From Saprospira grandis DSM 2844 (lineage in GTDB: Bacteria > Bacteroidota > Bacteroidia > Chitinophagales > Saprospiraceae): a stretch of DNA of 64,000 bases. Below the pieces are notes generated by a model that saw nothing but the letters and a program-made list of their open reading frames with translations, had not been told where the DNA came from and made no database searches. The stretch lies in assembly GCF_000275825.1 (NCBI RefSeq), contig NZ_JH719942.1:751600-815599 (forward strand), read 5' to 3'. Positions 53,544-62,044 of the stretch are shown piece after piece (within the stretch, counting starts at the first letter, position 1; the number at the start of each line of letters is the position of its first letter). The translations under genes were made by a program, and so were the position numbers.

Positions 53544-53809
53544 TTTCAGGCATTTGTATATCGAAGACAAGAGAAGTAGCATTTATCTATCTAAAAAAAG
53601 AGCAAAGGGCCAAATTTCTAATTGGAAAACATCACTTTCATTGCATTCTATTGAGGCGGACAAGGATAACGGGAGACAAAGATAAGCTATTCCCTTTGCA
53701 TCTCCAACAAATTGGTTAACAAGCCGTTCCAAATTAACATTTGTAGAAAAACGATGGATATTTACCTTTATTTATTCCTGACTTATCTGCTGCTTTAAAT
53801 AAAATTTTT
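53544..53809. other. Divergent intergenic region between the OmpA-family and L,D-transpeptidase genes
   Basis: 266 AT-rich bases with no GC-rich repeat and no exact TAnnTTTG box. It must hold both promoters. No gene is supported here. Confidence 0.45.
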
Positions 53810-54544
53810 ATGTTGTACTATTTTATACCAACCACCAATTTGTTGGCCAAATTCCATATTTGCCATTTATCTTTTCCATTCCTTTTTTTCTTGGCGTTTT
53901 CTTGCCATTCTAAGTTGGCGCAGACGGAGCCCAGAAGAAGCTTAAGCAAACAGTTAGAAAAAGAGGGATTACATTTGGGTAATCCGGTCTTGATTCGGAT
54001 CTTCAAGGCGGAGCGGCGCTTAGAATTATGGATGCAAAAAGAAACGCATTTCCCCTATACTTTAGTACAAAAGTATCCTATTTGCAGCTATGGTACTAAA
54101 GGCTTGGGGCCAAAATTCAAGGAGGGCGATGGTCGGGCGCCAGAGGGAATTTATGAGGTCCAAAAATCGCAGCTCCAGCCCAAGAGCAAATATCATTTAG
54201 CCTTCAATTTGGGTTATCCGAATGCCTATGACAGAGCCCATCAGCGGACGGGTTCTTTTTTGATGGTACATGGCGACTGTGTTTCTATTGGTTGTTATGC
54301 CATGACCGATGCTGCTATTGAGGAAATTTATGGGGCGGTAGCGGCGGCTTTATCTGCGGGGCAATCCTCGGTGCAGGTTCATTGCTATCCCTTTGCCTTA
54401 GAACAGGCCGTTTTAGACCAACATAAGGATAGCCCCTACTTTGATTTTTGGTCCAATTTGGCCGATGCTTATCAGTTGTTTGAGGAGCAAAAGCAGCCTT
54501 TGGTTTGGGAGGTTGAGCAAAAGCGCTATGTTTTTCTGCCTTAA
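53810..54544 (+). CDS. YafK/DpaA-like L,D-transpeptidase lipoprotein
   Basis: 244 residues. A hydrophobic leader ends in FLFFLAFSC, a likely lipobox with C32. The YkuD catalytic domain has MVHGDCVSIGCYAMTD (H154, S159, catalytic C162). The nearest relatives by pattern are YafK/DpaA proteins, which cut the bond between the Lpp-type lipoprotein and peptidoglycan in E. coli; L,D-transpeptidation is the alternative. The C-terminal 80 residues are extra helices. It is divergent from the OmpA-family gene and 86 bases before a subtilase. Confidence 0.88.
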   Translation: MLYYFIPTTNLLAKFHICHLSFPFLFFLAFSCHSKLAQTEPRRSLSKQLEKEGLHLGNPVLIRIFKAERRLELWMQKETHFPYTLVQKYPICSYGTKGLGPKFKEGDGRAPEGIYEVQKSQLQPKSKYHLAFNLGYPNAYDRAHQRTGSFLMVHGDCVSIGCYAMTDAAIEEIYGAVAAALSAGQSSVQVHCYPFALEQAVLDQHKDSPYFDFWSNLADAYQLFEEQKQPLVWEVEQKRYVFLP

Positions 54545-54630
54545 ACTTGGGAGGCAGCCCACTTTTTAGTTTTTGGCTACGTATTTTAAACAAACTTATT
54601 ATTACGGACCTCATCTAAATAAAATCATTT

Positions 54631-56337
54631 ATGCGTATCATCTACCTGCTTTTTTTGTCTTCTTTGCCGACCTTATTTTGGGCCCAAAAGATTTCGCCCA
54701 TCATTGATATGGAGCAAGAGTCCTTAATTGACTGTTTTTTATTGTTGGAGCAGCAGGCTGACTTTCCTGAGCTTCCCAAAAGGGGGAAATTGGCCAAGGG
54801 AACTTATGTCTTTGCCCAACTCCAAAAAGCGCAGGCTGTGCAGGCGCCTATTTTGGCCCAATTAGAGAATTTAGAGGTTCAGCATCAGTCTTTTTTAGTG
54901 GTCAATGCAATAAGAGTTTGGGCCAAAGCAAGCGATTTGGAGCAGTTGGCCCAGCGAGCCGATATTGCCCGCATTCTCCCCAACCCCAATATGCAGGCGA
55001 GTTTTCCAGTAGCCCATGGCAGCAAAAGCTATAGCAATTGGGGGATTGAGCAGGTTCGGGCGCAGCTTCTCTGGGCCTTGGGCTTTAAGGGCGCTGGCGT
55101 AGTGCTAGCGGGCCAAGATACGGGCTACGATTGGGAGCATCCGGCCATTAATAGCCAATATAGAGGAACGGCCCAAAACGACCATAATTATAACTGGCAT
55201 GATGCCATACATGAGGCCAGCCCCTTGCACAATAATTCAGATAATCCCTGTGGCTTTGATGCCCAAGCCCCCTGCGACGACCATGCTCACGGTACCCATA
55301 CTATGGGGACCATGACGGGCCTGGCCCCCAACGAAAATATTGGCCTTGCCCCTGAGGCCCAATGGATGGGCTGCCGAAATATGGACCGAGGCTGGGGCAG
55401 CCCCGCCAGCTATTTAGAATGCTTTGAGTGGTTTTTGGCCCCCACAAACCTTAGTGGTAGCGATGCAGACCCCAGCAAAGCACCCGATGTGATCAACAAC
55501 TCCTGGGGCTGCCCTCCCGTAGAGGGCTGCCACTCCGATAACTTCGCCCTGCTTCGACAAGCGGTGATCAACCTCAAGGCAGCGGGGATTATGGTGGTCG
55601 TTTCGGCTGGCAATGACGGACCTAGCTGCGGCAGTATTCAAAATCCAGCCGCTATTTTTGGAGAATCTTTTGTGGTGGCCGCCAGTACTATAGAGGACCA
55701 AATTGCAGGCTTTAGTAGCCGCGGGCCATCCCTTAATCCAAGCAACGACAAGCCCAAGCCAGACATTGCCGCTCCCGGGGTCAATATCCGCTCTTCGGTC
55801 CTCAATGAGGGCTATAGCAGCTCTTCGGGCACTAGCATGGCAGGCCCTCATGTAGCTGCGGCCGTGGCCCTTTTGCTCTCTGCCGCCCCCGAGCTCAAGG
55901 GAGATGTAGAGCGCATAGAAGAAATTTTGCGGCAATCGGCTTTGCCCTTGCCCGGCGAAGATTGTGGCGGCTTGACCCAAGATGCCCATCCCAATTTTAG
56001 TGCTGGTTGGGGCCGCCTAGATATTTGGCGGGCGCTGGCCTTGGTCCGTCCCAATTTAGTCTACCCCATCATGGAAGATAATGCCTACAAATTGAGTATC
56101 TTGCCCAACCCTAGCCAAGGAAAACTCATTGTATTATTGCCCGATAGCTATGATGAAATAGAATATCGCCTCTTCAATTTATTGGGCCAAGAGGTCGCCC
56201 GAGGCGAGGCACCACTTTTGGGCCGCAGCTTGCCGCTAGATTTTTCGGCCATTCCCCAAGGAAGTTATTTGCTCAATCTTTGGCCCAAAGGACGAAAAAG
56301 CGAGCAGTTTTCAGCAAAGTTGATTCTGCAGCATTAG
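54631..56337 (+). CDS. Secreted subtilisin-like serine protease with T9SS type A sorting domain
   Basis: 568 residues: signal peptide (ending TLFWAQ), propeptide to about 140, S8 catalytic domain with D163 (GQDTGYDWEHP), H220 (HAHGTHTMGTMTG) and S402 (SSSGTSMAGPHVA), and an oxyanion region SAGNDGPSC. The last 80 residues (LSILPNPSQGKLIVLL... to GSYLLNLW) are a type A sorting domain that directs export by PorU/PorV. It is likely a surface or extracellular protease. A GC-rich repeat starts at the last base of its TAG stop codon. Confidence 0.93.
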   Translation: MRIIYLLFLSSLPTLFWAQKISPIIDMEQESLIDCFLLLEQQADFPELPKRGKLAKGTYVFAQLQKAQAVQAPILAQLENLEVQHQSFLVVNAIRVWAKASDLEQLAQRADIARILPNPNMQASFPVAHGSKSYSNWGIEQVRAQLLWALGFKGAGVVLAGQDTGYDWEHPAINSQYRGTAQNDHNYNWHDAIHEASPLHNNSDNPCGFDAQAPCDDHAHGTHTMGTMTGLAPNENIGLAPEAQWMGCRNMDRGWGSPASYLECFEWFLAPTNLSGSDADPSKAPDVINNSWGCPPVEGCHSDNFALLRQAVINLKAAGIMVVVSAGNDGPSCGSIQNPAAIFGESFVVAASTIEDQIAGFSSRGPSLNPSNDKPKPDIAAPGVNIRSSVLNEGYSSSSGTSMAGPHVAAAVALLLSAAPELKGDVERIEEILRQSALPLPGEDCGGLTQDAHPNFSAGWGRLDIWRALALVRPNLVYPIMEDNAYKLSILPNPSQGKLIVLLPDSYDEIEYRLFNLLGQEVARGEAPLLGRSLPLDFSAIPQGSYLLNLWPKGRKSEQFSAKLILQH

Positions 56338-56490
56338 GGGCCTCCGCAGCAAAGCTGCGGCGCTATGTTGCGGGGCTCGCAAGTCTGCTCGGCCCTGCGC
56401 CGCCTTTGGCGGCTGGGTCTGGCCTGCGGCCACCCCTGCACAGCGCTAGGCCATTTTTGGCCTTCGGCCAAGGCGGCTTTGCCGCCTCCC
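56337..56490 (+). repeat. GC-rich modular intergenic repeat, plus copy abutting a stop codon
   Basis: GGGGCCTCCGC begins at 56337, the G of the preceding TAG. It has the core GCTCGCAAGTCTGCTCGGCCC, the stem GCCGCCTTTGGCGGC and GGTCTGGCCTGCGGCCACC. No terminator precedes it, unlike several other copies. Confidence 0.82.
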
Positions 56491-56530
56491 CATTTCCCAA
56501 GCCCCTATTTGAACCACCAATTTACCAACT

Positions 56531-57184
56531 ATGAGAATATTAAAGCATTGGAAAAAAATGGCCTATTTGGCTTTAGGGCTTTCTGCTACGGCTCTTATTT
56601 TACTCCTTTCGGTCAATTATGCTATGTTGAGCTGGGCCAAAGGGCAATCTTACCAAGATGTGGAGCAGATTGAGGCTAGAGAAGTCGCCTTAGTTTTGGG
56701 CACCTCTCGTTCGGTCAATGGCCGTTATGAAAATCCTTTTTTTAGTTTGCGCATGAAAGCCGCCGCCGAGCTTTATCATGCCGGCAAAGTGAAGCATTTT
56801 TTAGTGAGTGGCGACAACAGCAACCACAATTATAATGAGCCCCGAGATATGCGTGAAAAGCTCATTAAGTTAGGCGTTCCTGCCTCGGCCATTACGATGG
56901 ATTTTGCGGGTTTGCGGACCTTAGACTCGGTGGTGCGGGCCAAAAAGATTTTTCAGCAGCAAAAGATTACTATTATTTCTCAGGGTTTTCATAATCCTCG
57001 GGCCTTATGGATTGCTAGCGCCTGTGGTATAGATGCCATTGCCTATGATGCAGACTTTCCGAAATGGTCCAATAAGAAAGTGATTTACAGAGAATATTTG
57101 GCCCGTTTGGGGGCTTGGGTAGATTTATATATCTTAGGGACAGCACCCAAGTATTTGGGAGAAAAAATAGATATTCAAGTTTAA
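56531..57184 (+). CDS. SanA/YdcF-like DUF218 membrane protein
   Basis: 217 residues with one N-terminal membrane helix (about 11-30). The DUF218 domain shows REVALVLGTSRSVNGRYENPFFSLRMKAA, FLVSGDNSNHNYNEP and DFAGLRTLDSVVRA. In E. coli SanA affects envelope permeability to vancomycin at high temperature; the precise reaction is unknown. It is followed after 15 bases by tpiA on the same strand, so they may be co-transcribed. Confidence 0.9.
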   Translation: MRILKHWKKMAYLALGLSATALILLLSVNYAMLSWAKGQSYQDVEQIEAREVALVLGTSRSVNGRYENPFFSLRMKAAAELYHAGKVKHFLVSGDNSNHNYNEPRDMREKLIKLGVPASAITMDFAGLRTLDSVVRAKKIFQQQKITIISQGFHNPRALWIASACGIDAIAYDADFPKWSNKKVIYREYLARLGAWVDLYILGTAPKYLGEKIDIQV

Positions 57185-57199
57185 AATTGCCCATAAAAA

Positions 57200-57973
57200 A
57201 TGAAAGCTAAGTCATTAGTGGTAGCCAACTGGAAGATGAATAAATCTTATATTCCAGGGATCATGCTACTGAATCAGATTATTTCGGCCCTAGAACCTTT
57301 GCCCGAGGGCAAAGAAATGGTGATTTGTCCGCCCTACATTCATTTGCAGACGGCCCAGACCTTGGCCAAAGATCGTTTTGATGTATATATTGGGGCCCAG
57401 AACTGCCATATTCAGAAAGAGGGGGCTTATACGGGAGAGATTTCGGCCTCTATGTTGGCGGATTTGGGTCTTAAGTATGTAATTTTGGGCCATTCTGAGC
57501 GCAGAAGAGATTTTGCTGAAGATGCTAAGATGCTCACGGCCAAAGTCAAGCAAGCATTGCGTCAGGGCTTGCAGCCGATCTATTGTTTTGGAGAGCCTTG
57601 GCCGGTTCGGAAGGAGGGCCAAGCGCAGGTTTTTGTAGAGCAGCAATTGCAGGACGTTTTGGGGCAACTAGATGTCCAGCAGATGGAGCGGATCGTTTTG
57701 GCCTATGAGCCGATTTGGGCCATTGGCACGGGGCAGACGGCTAGTCCGGCAGAGGCCGAAGAAATGCATGCTTTTATTCGGGCTTATTTGGCCAAACAAT
57801 TTTCTGAGGATTTGGCCCAGAGAACGACTATTTTGTATGGTGGAAGTTGCAAGCCGAGCAATGCGGCAGCCCTTTTTGCCCAGCCCAACATCAATGGGGC
57901 TTTGGTGGGCGGTGCATCTTTAGATGCTGAAGACTTTTTGGCTATAGTAGAAGCTGCACGCAAGAAATTATAA
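57200..57973 (+). CDS. tpiA: Triosephosphate isomerase
   Basis: 257 residues, standard length. The active-site residues are visible: N10 and K12 in VVANWKMNKS, the catalytic His in VILGHSERRRDFAED and the catalytic Glu in VLAYEPIWAIGTGQTA, followed by the phosphate-binding YGGSCKPSN and INGALVGGASL. It interconverts dihydroxyacetone phosphate and glyceraldehyde 3-phosphate in glycolysis and gluconeogenesis. A strong terminator follows 23 bases after the stop. Confidence 0.97.
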   Translation: MKAKSLVVANWKMNKSYIPGIMLLNQIISALEPLPEGKEMVICPPYIHLQTAQTLAKDRFDVYIGAQNCHIQKEGAYTGEISASMLADLGLKYVILGHSERRRDFAEDAKMLTAKVKQALRQGLQPIYCFGEPWPVRKEGQAQVFVEQQLQDVLGQLDVQQMERIVLAYEPIWAIGTGQTASPAEAEEMHAFIRAYLAKQFSEDLAQRTTILYGGSCKPSNAAALFAQPNINGALVGGASLDAEDFLAIVEAARKKL

Positions 57974-57996
57974 TTTGCGCAATTGCTTTTTAGCTT

Positions 57997-58034
57997 GAAG
58001 CCCTTGGCAACTAGTTGCCAGGGGCTTCTTTGTT
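57997..58034 (+). terminator. Terminator of tpiA
   Basis: GAAGCCCTTGGCAA (57997-58010) pairs with TTGCCAGGGGCTTC (58015-58028) with one G-U pair around CTAG, followed by TTTGTTT. The tail is interrupted by one G, but the 14-pair stem is strong. Confidence 0.75.
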
Positions 58035-58049
58035 TGGTCCATTTTGCAT

Positions 58050-58201
58050 CTAGAGGCGGCGAAGCCGCCGGCTGAGGGATGGATAGCAGTGGCCGAAGGC
58101 CAGACCTAGGGCTTTTGAAGCGCAGCGAAAAAGCCCGCAGGGCCGAGCGAACAGCGAGCTGCGACACAGCCCGACCCGAGCCAAAGGCGAGGGGCAGCCC
58201 C
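58050..58201 (-). repeat. GC-rich modular intergenic repeat, minus copy
   Basis: Starts with AGAGGCGGCGAAGCCGCCGGCTGAGGG, nearly identical to the copy at 42893. It has the reversed core variant GGGCCGAGCGAACAGCGAGC and ends GGGGCAGCCCC (58191-58201). Confidence 0.82.
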
Positions 58202-58280
58202 AAAACCTCATCAGATAGAAAATAAAATAATAGTAGCAATGGCTTATAAATAGGCATTGACTTACGTTAAAGTAAATAAA

Positions 58281-58313
58281 TTGCGCTAAACTGCTAATCC
58301 TGCCCTATTTTTG
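58281..58313 (+). promoter_or_regulatory. Candidate promoter of the LRR-subtilase gene
   Basis: TTG at 58281-58283, 22 bases of spacer, then TATTTTTG at 58306-58313, an exact TAnnTTTG -7 box. The ATG is 49 bases downstream. Both elements and spacing agree with Bacteroidota promoters. Confidence 0.5.
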
Positions 58314-58362
58314 TGACTTTGACTTTTGCATTTAGCAAATTAACCCTAAACTAACTGAAACT

Positions 58363-61300
58363 ATGTTGAAATCCCCCTACCCCTTTATCCTTCTCTTTAT
58401 GTTTATGCCTTTTTTTGGGCAGGCGCAAATTAGCACAATAGACTCTGTAGAGCTACTAGAATTTGCTCAAAAATTTGGTGGTTTAGATAGCTTGAATATA
58501 CCTATACCTAATAGTTGGAACTCTTCGCCTAATTTGGCGAGTACAGAAGTTTGGGTACCTACTAACCCGGCTTCAGATTGGTATGGTGTAGATACGGATG
58601 CCTCTGGGAATGTCATTCGGATTGATTTGAGTGGATTGCCTTTATCTATGCCCATTACGAGTTATAGTTTAGCTGATTTTTTCTTTTTGGAAGAGATTTA
58701 CTTAGACAGTTGTGGGTTGTTGGGTTCTTTTCCTGCTGCTATGTTTCAGGGGGGGCAGCAAGCGCTCAGAGTAGTTGATATTAGTAATAATACGTTATTC
58801 TATGATAGCAGTTTTTACAGTATCAATTTTTCGGGGCAATTTGGATTGGAAGAGCTATATTCCCATAATACCTTTATTACGCCTAGCGCTTTATTTTCCT
58901 TTTATCCAGCTAGTGCTCAAAACCTTAGAGTACTTGACATTAGTGGAAACGGCTTTGTGGGGCAGTTAGATATGGCATCGGCGATGAGTAGTTTAGAGGT
59001 ATTGAAGGCCAAGGACAATGCCTTGACGGGCATCATTAATGCCTCCAATGCGACTGTTTTAAATTTGCTTGACATTAGTAATAATGCGATGACCACAAGT
59101 GCTCATATTGAGGAGCTGCTAGAAGACTGTCCATTGAGCCGTTTGGAGGCCAGTTCTGCAATGAATGTGGCGGCGGGAACCACCTACCCTTTTCCGGACC
59201 CGACGCCCAACTTTACGCCTTACAGCCTTCATTTGGACCTTTCGTATAACAACTTTGATGGTATAGCCAATTTGGATAAGCTGGTAGATCAAGCGACTGC
59301 AGTATACATTAACCTATCGCATAATGAGTTGGATAGTGTTTATCCTTTGCAGAATAGTGTTAATCACTTGGAGTATTTAGATTTGTCTCATAATACCATT
59401 CGTTGCCATTTGGACAATAACTTTTTGGCTCCGTATAGAGAGCTTCGAGAACTGCGTTTAAACAACAACTTTTTTTATGGGCAGATCAGTAGTTTTCCGG
59501 ATAATACCGCTGAATTTATGGAGGTTTTGAACCTTTCTGGCAATCTGGGACTGGTGGGTGTTTTTCCGCTAGAAGATTTTTTAACCGCCCAGGATCTCAA
59601 TGCTCCTTTGACTACCTTTGACATTTCTAATTGTAACTTTAGAAAGCTACAGCCCACCTCTGGCAATGTTCGTAACTTTAGTAATTTGAAGCGCGTTGGC
59701 ATAGATGGCAACCGCTTTCATTTTGATGACTTCTTTACGCTAGTTCGAGCAGTGAATGCCCCACAGTTTACCGTACACAATAACCTTCCTGCGGGAGTTA
59801 CTGCTCCTGTTAGTCATTATATTCCACCTTATTGGAATAGTGGAGCTGGCGCGGGTCTTCTTTTTGATACCTTAGCTGCTTTTACCTATGGTACGGGTAT
59901 CGATAGTGCTGGAGTGGGCGGTGTTCGTCGGAGAGGCACTGGCAAATATGTTTATCTCCCCAGCAATGTAGGCTTTGACCCCAATTTGGTCAATACTGTT
60001 CGTTGGTTTAGAACGAAGGGACTTACTCTAGAAAGCTTGGGCGGCTTAGCCTCTGATGGAACTCCACAGGGTTTTGATAATACCATTTTTCCAGTTACGG
60101 CCACAGATACAGGCTTTTTGGCTGGGCCAGATATTGATCATCCCAATATTTTGAGAGTCGGACCGCTTGATTCGGCAGCGCATTCTGTCTGGAAATACTT
60201 TGCCGAGGTGCGCCATGATTCTTTTCCGCTCAAGGGCTTTGCTAGCCGCCCAAAACGCCTAATTGTGGGCAACTGTTTTGATAGCTTGGGCGCTCCGATT
60301 AACTGCCAGCAGATGTTGGTGCAATTTCAAGATACCATTTCGGCAGAAACAAAACTGGCCCTTAGAGAAGAGCTAGGCGTTAGCTTGATCGATTCTTGTG
60401 TTTGTGGCTCTATTGAGCTTTGGGAAATTAGCGATACTTCTAATCAAGCTTTGGTGGAAAATGTAGGGCGAGGGACAAGAAATACGGCAAGTACCACAAG
60501 AGGACAAGCAGAGCTCCTCAGTGCCGACCCCAATTACCAACTCCTCGGCCCAGGTGGTAGTGGTAGTGCTGCAGCCCCCAACTTTGCGCCCAGCCACCCC
60601 AACAACAATCCCGTTCTAATTGGGATGATTGATGCCGGTATTGACTATAATAATAGTAGTTTGCAAGAACGCATCTGGGTCAATACCGAAGATAATGATA
60701 ACAATGGCATTGATGATGATGGCGATTGTGAGCCAGACAATGGCTGGGGTTGGAACTACCTAGACCGAAACGGCAATGTCTATGACGACCACGGACACGG
60801 AACAGCCGTAGCCTCGGTTCTTGGCGGTTTCTCTAGCCCCAATATCCTACCCAATAGCAACAGTAATGACGATATTGCCATTGTGCCTTATAAGTATACC
60901 AATGGAACAGGAGCAGGTTCTGTTTTTGAAGCCGCTTGTGCACTTCGCCAAGCCACCGATTATGCCGATGTTCTTCCTTCTGGCGATACGGCCCGCATTC
61001 GCGTGGTCAATGCAAGCTGGGGCTATTATGGAGAGCCTTGTATTTTGCTAGAAAACACGATTAAATATGCAGGCAGTAAGGAGCATTTGCTTTTGGTTAC
61101 TTCTGCTGGAAATGATGGCTACAATACGGCCAACCAAAAACACTGGCCCTCTAATTCGCCTTTTCAGGAGGACCCTCAGGAGAGCTTTAACGACAATGTT
61201 TTGGCCGTGGCTTCCCTAAACCCCAACAATCCCGACTTCTTGGCCAGCTACTCTAATTATAGCGCTATGCATATTGATTTGGCTGCCGATGGGCAGGTAG

Positions 61301-61836
61301 ATGCTTTTGTTCCTGGCCAAACGACTATGCAAAGCCAGTCGGGGACCTCTTTTGCCGCTCCTCAGGTGGCTCGTGCAGCCGCCCAACTCTTTGATGAATT
61401 TCCCGATGCTTCGGCTTGTGCTGTGCGCAATGCCCTCTTGTTGGCTAGCACAAAATTGCAATCGGATGATAGCCTAAAACTTAGCTCTGGAGGTCGTCTG
61501 CATTACCAAGATGCTCGCCAAATTCTATACAACACCATTGATCGTCAAACTTGCTCAGACAACTATGTTCTAAGCCAAGAGCGCATCTATGATTCTGCCC
61601 ATGAAGAGGAGCACCTGCTCTGGCTTTCTCCTAACCCTAGCCAAGGCCAAATTCGCCTGCAAAGCCTAAATGGCCCACTCATGGTTCGCATCCTGAGCCT
61701 AGACGGCAAAGTCTGGCAACAACTAGAGCTTCAAACTAGCCAAACCCTAGATCTTTCGGCCTTGCCCGCTGGCATGTACCTGATCGAATCTCGCCAAAAT
61801 GATCGTCTGCAGGTCCAAAAATGGATCAAGCAGTAG
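58363..61836 (+). CDS. Secreted leucine-rich-repeat/subtilisin fusion with T9SS sorting domain
   Basis: 1157 residues. A signal peptide (ending FFGQAQ) is followed by an LRR region of about 450 residues with plant/bacterial-type repeats (LRVLDISGNGF, LEYLDLSHNTI, LRELRLNNNFF), a middle part, then an S8 protease: D757 (MIDAGIDYNN), H812 (DHGHGTAVAS) and S996 (SQSGTSFAAPQVA). DNDNNGIDDDGD between D and H looks like a calcium-binding insert. The C-terminus (LLWLSPNPSQGQIRL... LDLSALPAGMYLIES) is a T9SS type A sorting domain. The LRR may recognise a target for the protease. Confidence 0.92.
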   Translation: MLKSPYPFILLFMFMPFFGQAQISTIDSVELLEFAQKFGGLDSLNIPIPNSWNSSPNLASTEVWVPTNPASDWYGVDTDASGNVIRIDLSGLPLSMPITSYSLADFFFLEEIYLDSCGLLGSFPAAMFQGGQQALRVVDISNNTLFYDSSFYSINFSGQFGLEELYSHNTFITPSALFSFYPASAQNLRVLDISGNGFVGQLDMASAMSSLEVLKAKDNALTGIINASNATVLNLLDISNNAMTTSAHIEELLEDCPLSRLEASSAMNVAAGTTYPFPDPTPNFTPYSLHLDLSYNNFDGIANLDKLVDQATAVYINLSHNELDSVYPLQNSVNHLEYLDLSHNTIRCHLDNNFLAPYRELRELRLNNNFFYGQISSFPDNTAEFMEVLNLSGNLGLVGVFPLEDFLTAQDLNAPLTTFDISNCNFRKLQPTSGNVRNFSNLKRVGIDGNRFHFDDFFTLVRAVNAPQFTVHNNLPAGVTAPVSHYIPPYWNSGAGAGLLFDTLAAFTYGTGIDSAGVGGVRRRGTGKYVYLPSNVGFDPNLVNTVRWFRTKGLTLESLGGLASDGTPQGFDNTIFPVTATDTGFLAGPDIDHPNILRVGPLDSAAHSVWKYFAEVRHDSFPLKGFASRPKRLIVGNCFDSLGAPINCQQMLVQFQDTISAETKLALREELGVSLIDSCVCGSIELWEISDTSNQALVENVGRGTRNTASTTRGQAELLSADPNYQLLGPGGSGSAAAPNFAPSHPNNNPVLIGMIDAGIDYNNSSLQERIWVNTEDNDNNGIDDDGDCEPDNGWGWNYLDRNGNVYDDHGHGTAVASVLGGFSSPNILPNSNSNDDIAIVPYKYTNGTGAGSVFEAACALRQATDYADVLPSGDTARIRVVNASWGYYGEPCILLENTIKYAGSKEHLLLVTSAGNDGYNTANQKHWPSNSPFQEDPQESFNDNVLAVASLNPNNPDFLASYSNYSAMHIDLAADGQVDAFVPGQTTMQSQSGTSFAAPQVARAAAQLFDEFPDASACAVRNALLLASTKLQSDDSLKLSSGGRLHYQDARQILYNTIDRQTCSDNYVLSQERIYDSAHEEEHLLWLSPNPSQGQIRLQSLNGPLMVRILSLDGKVWQQLELQTSQTLDLSALPAGMYLIESRQNDRLQVQKWIKQ

Positions 61837-61855
61837 GTTCTTCTATTTACTTTTT

Positions 61856-61978
61856 GGGGCCTCCGCCTCGCTGCGCTCGTCGGCGCTATGTTTCGGGGCT
61901 CGCAGCTCTGCTCGGCCCTTCGCCGCCTCCTGCGGCTCGGTCTGGCCCTGCGGGCCACCCCTACACAGCGCTAGGCCG
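61856..61978 (+). repeat. GC-rich modular intergenic repeat, plus copy
   Basis: Begins 20 bases after the LRR-subtilase stop, with the core GCTCGCAGCTCTGCTCGGCCC, a CCGCCTCCTGCGG stem and GGTCTGGCCCTGCGGGCCACC. It fills most of the gap before the TPR-CHAT gene. Confidence 0.82.
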
Positions 61979-62044
61979 CTCAACAGCAGAGCAAAAGCTA
62001 AACTTCTTGCTTCGGCCCCACACCCCAAAAAAACTCCCCTAATT

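Noticed and set aside
55414-55989. 191-codon minus-strand frame opposite the subtilase catalytic domain
   Set aside because: It is antisense to the conserved protease core; no independent evidence of coding.
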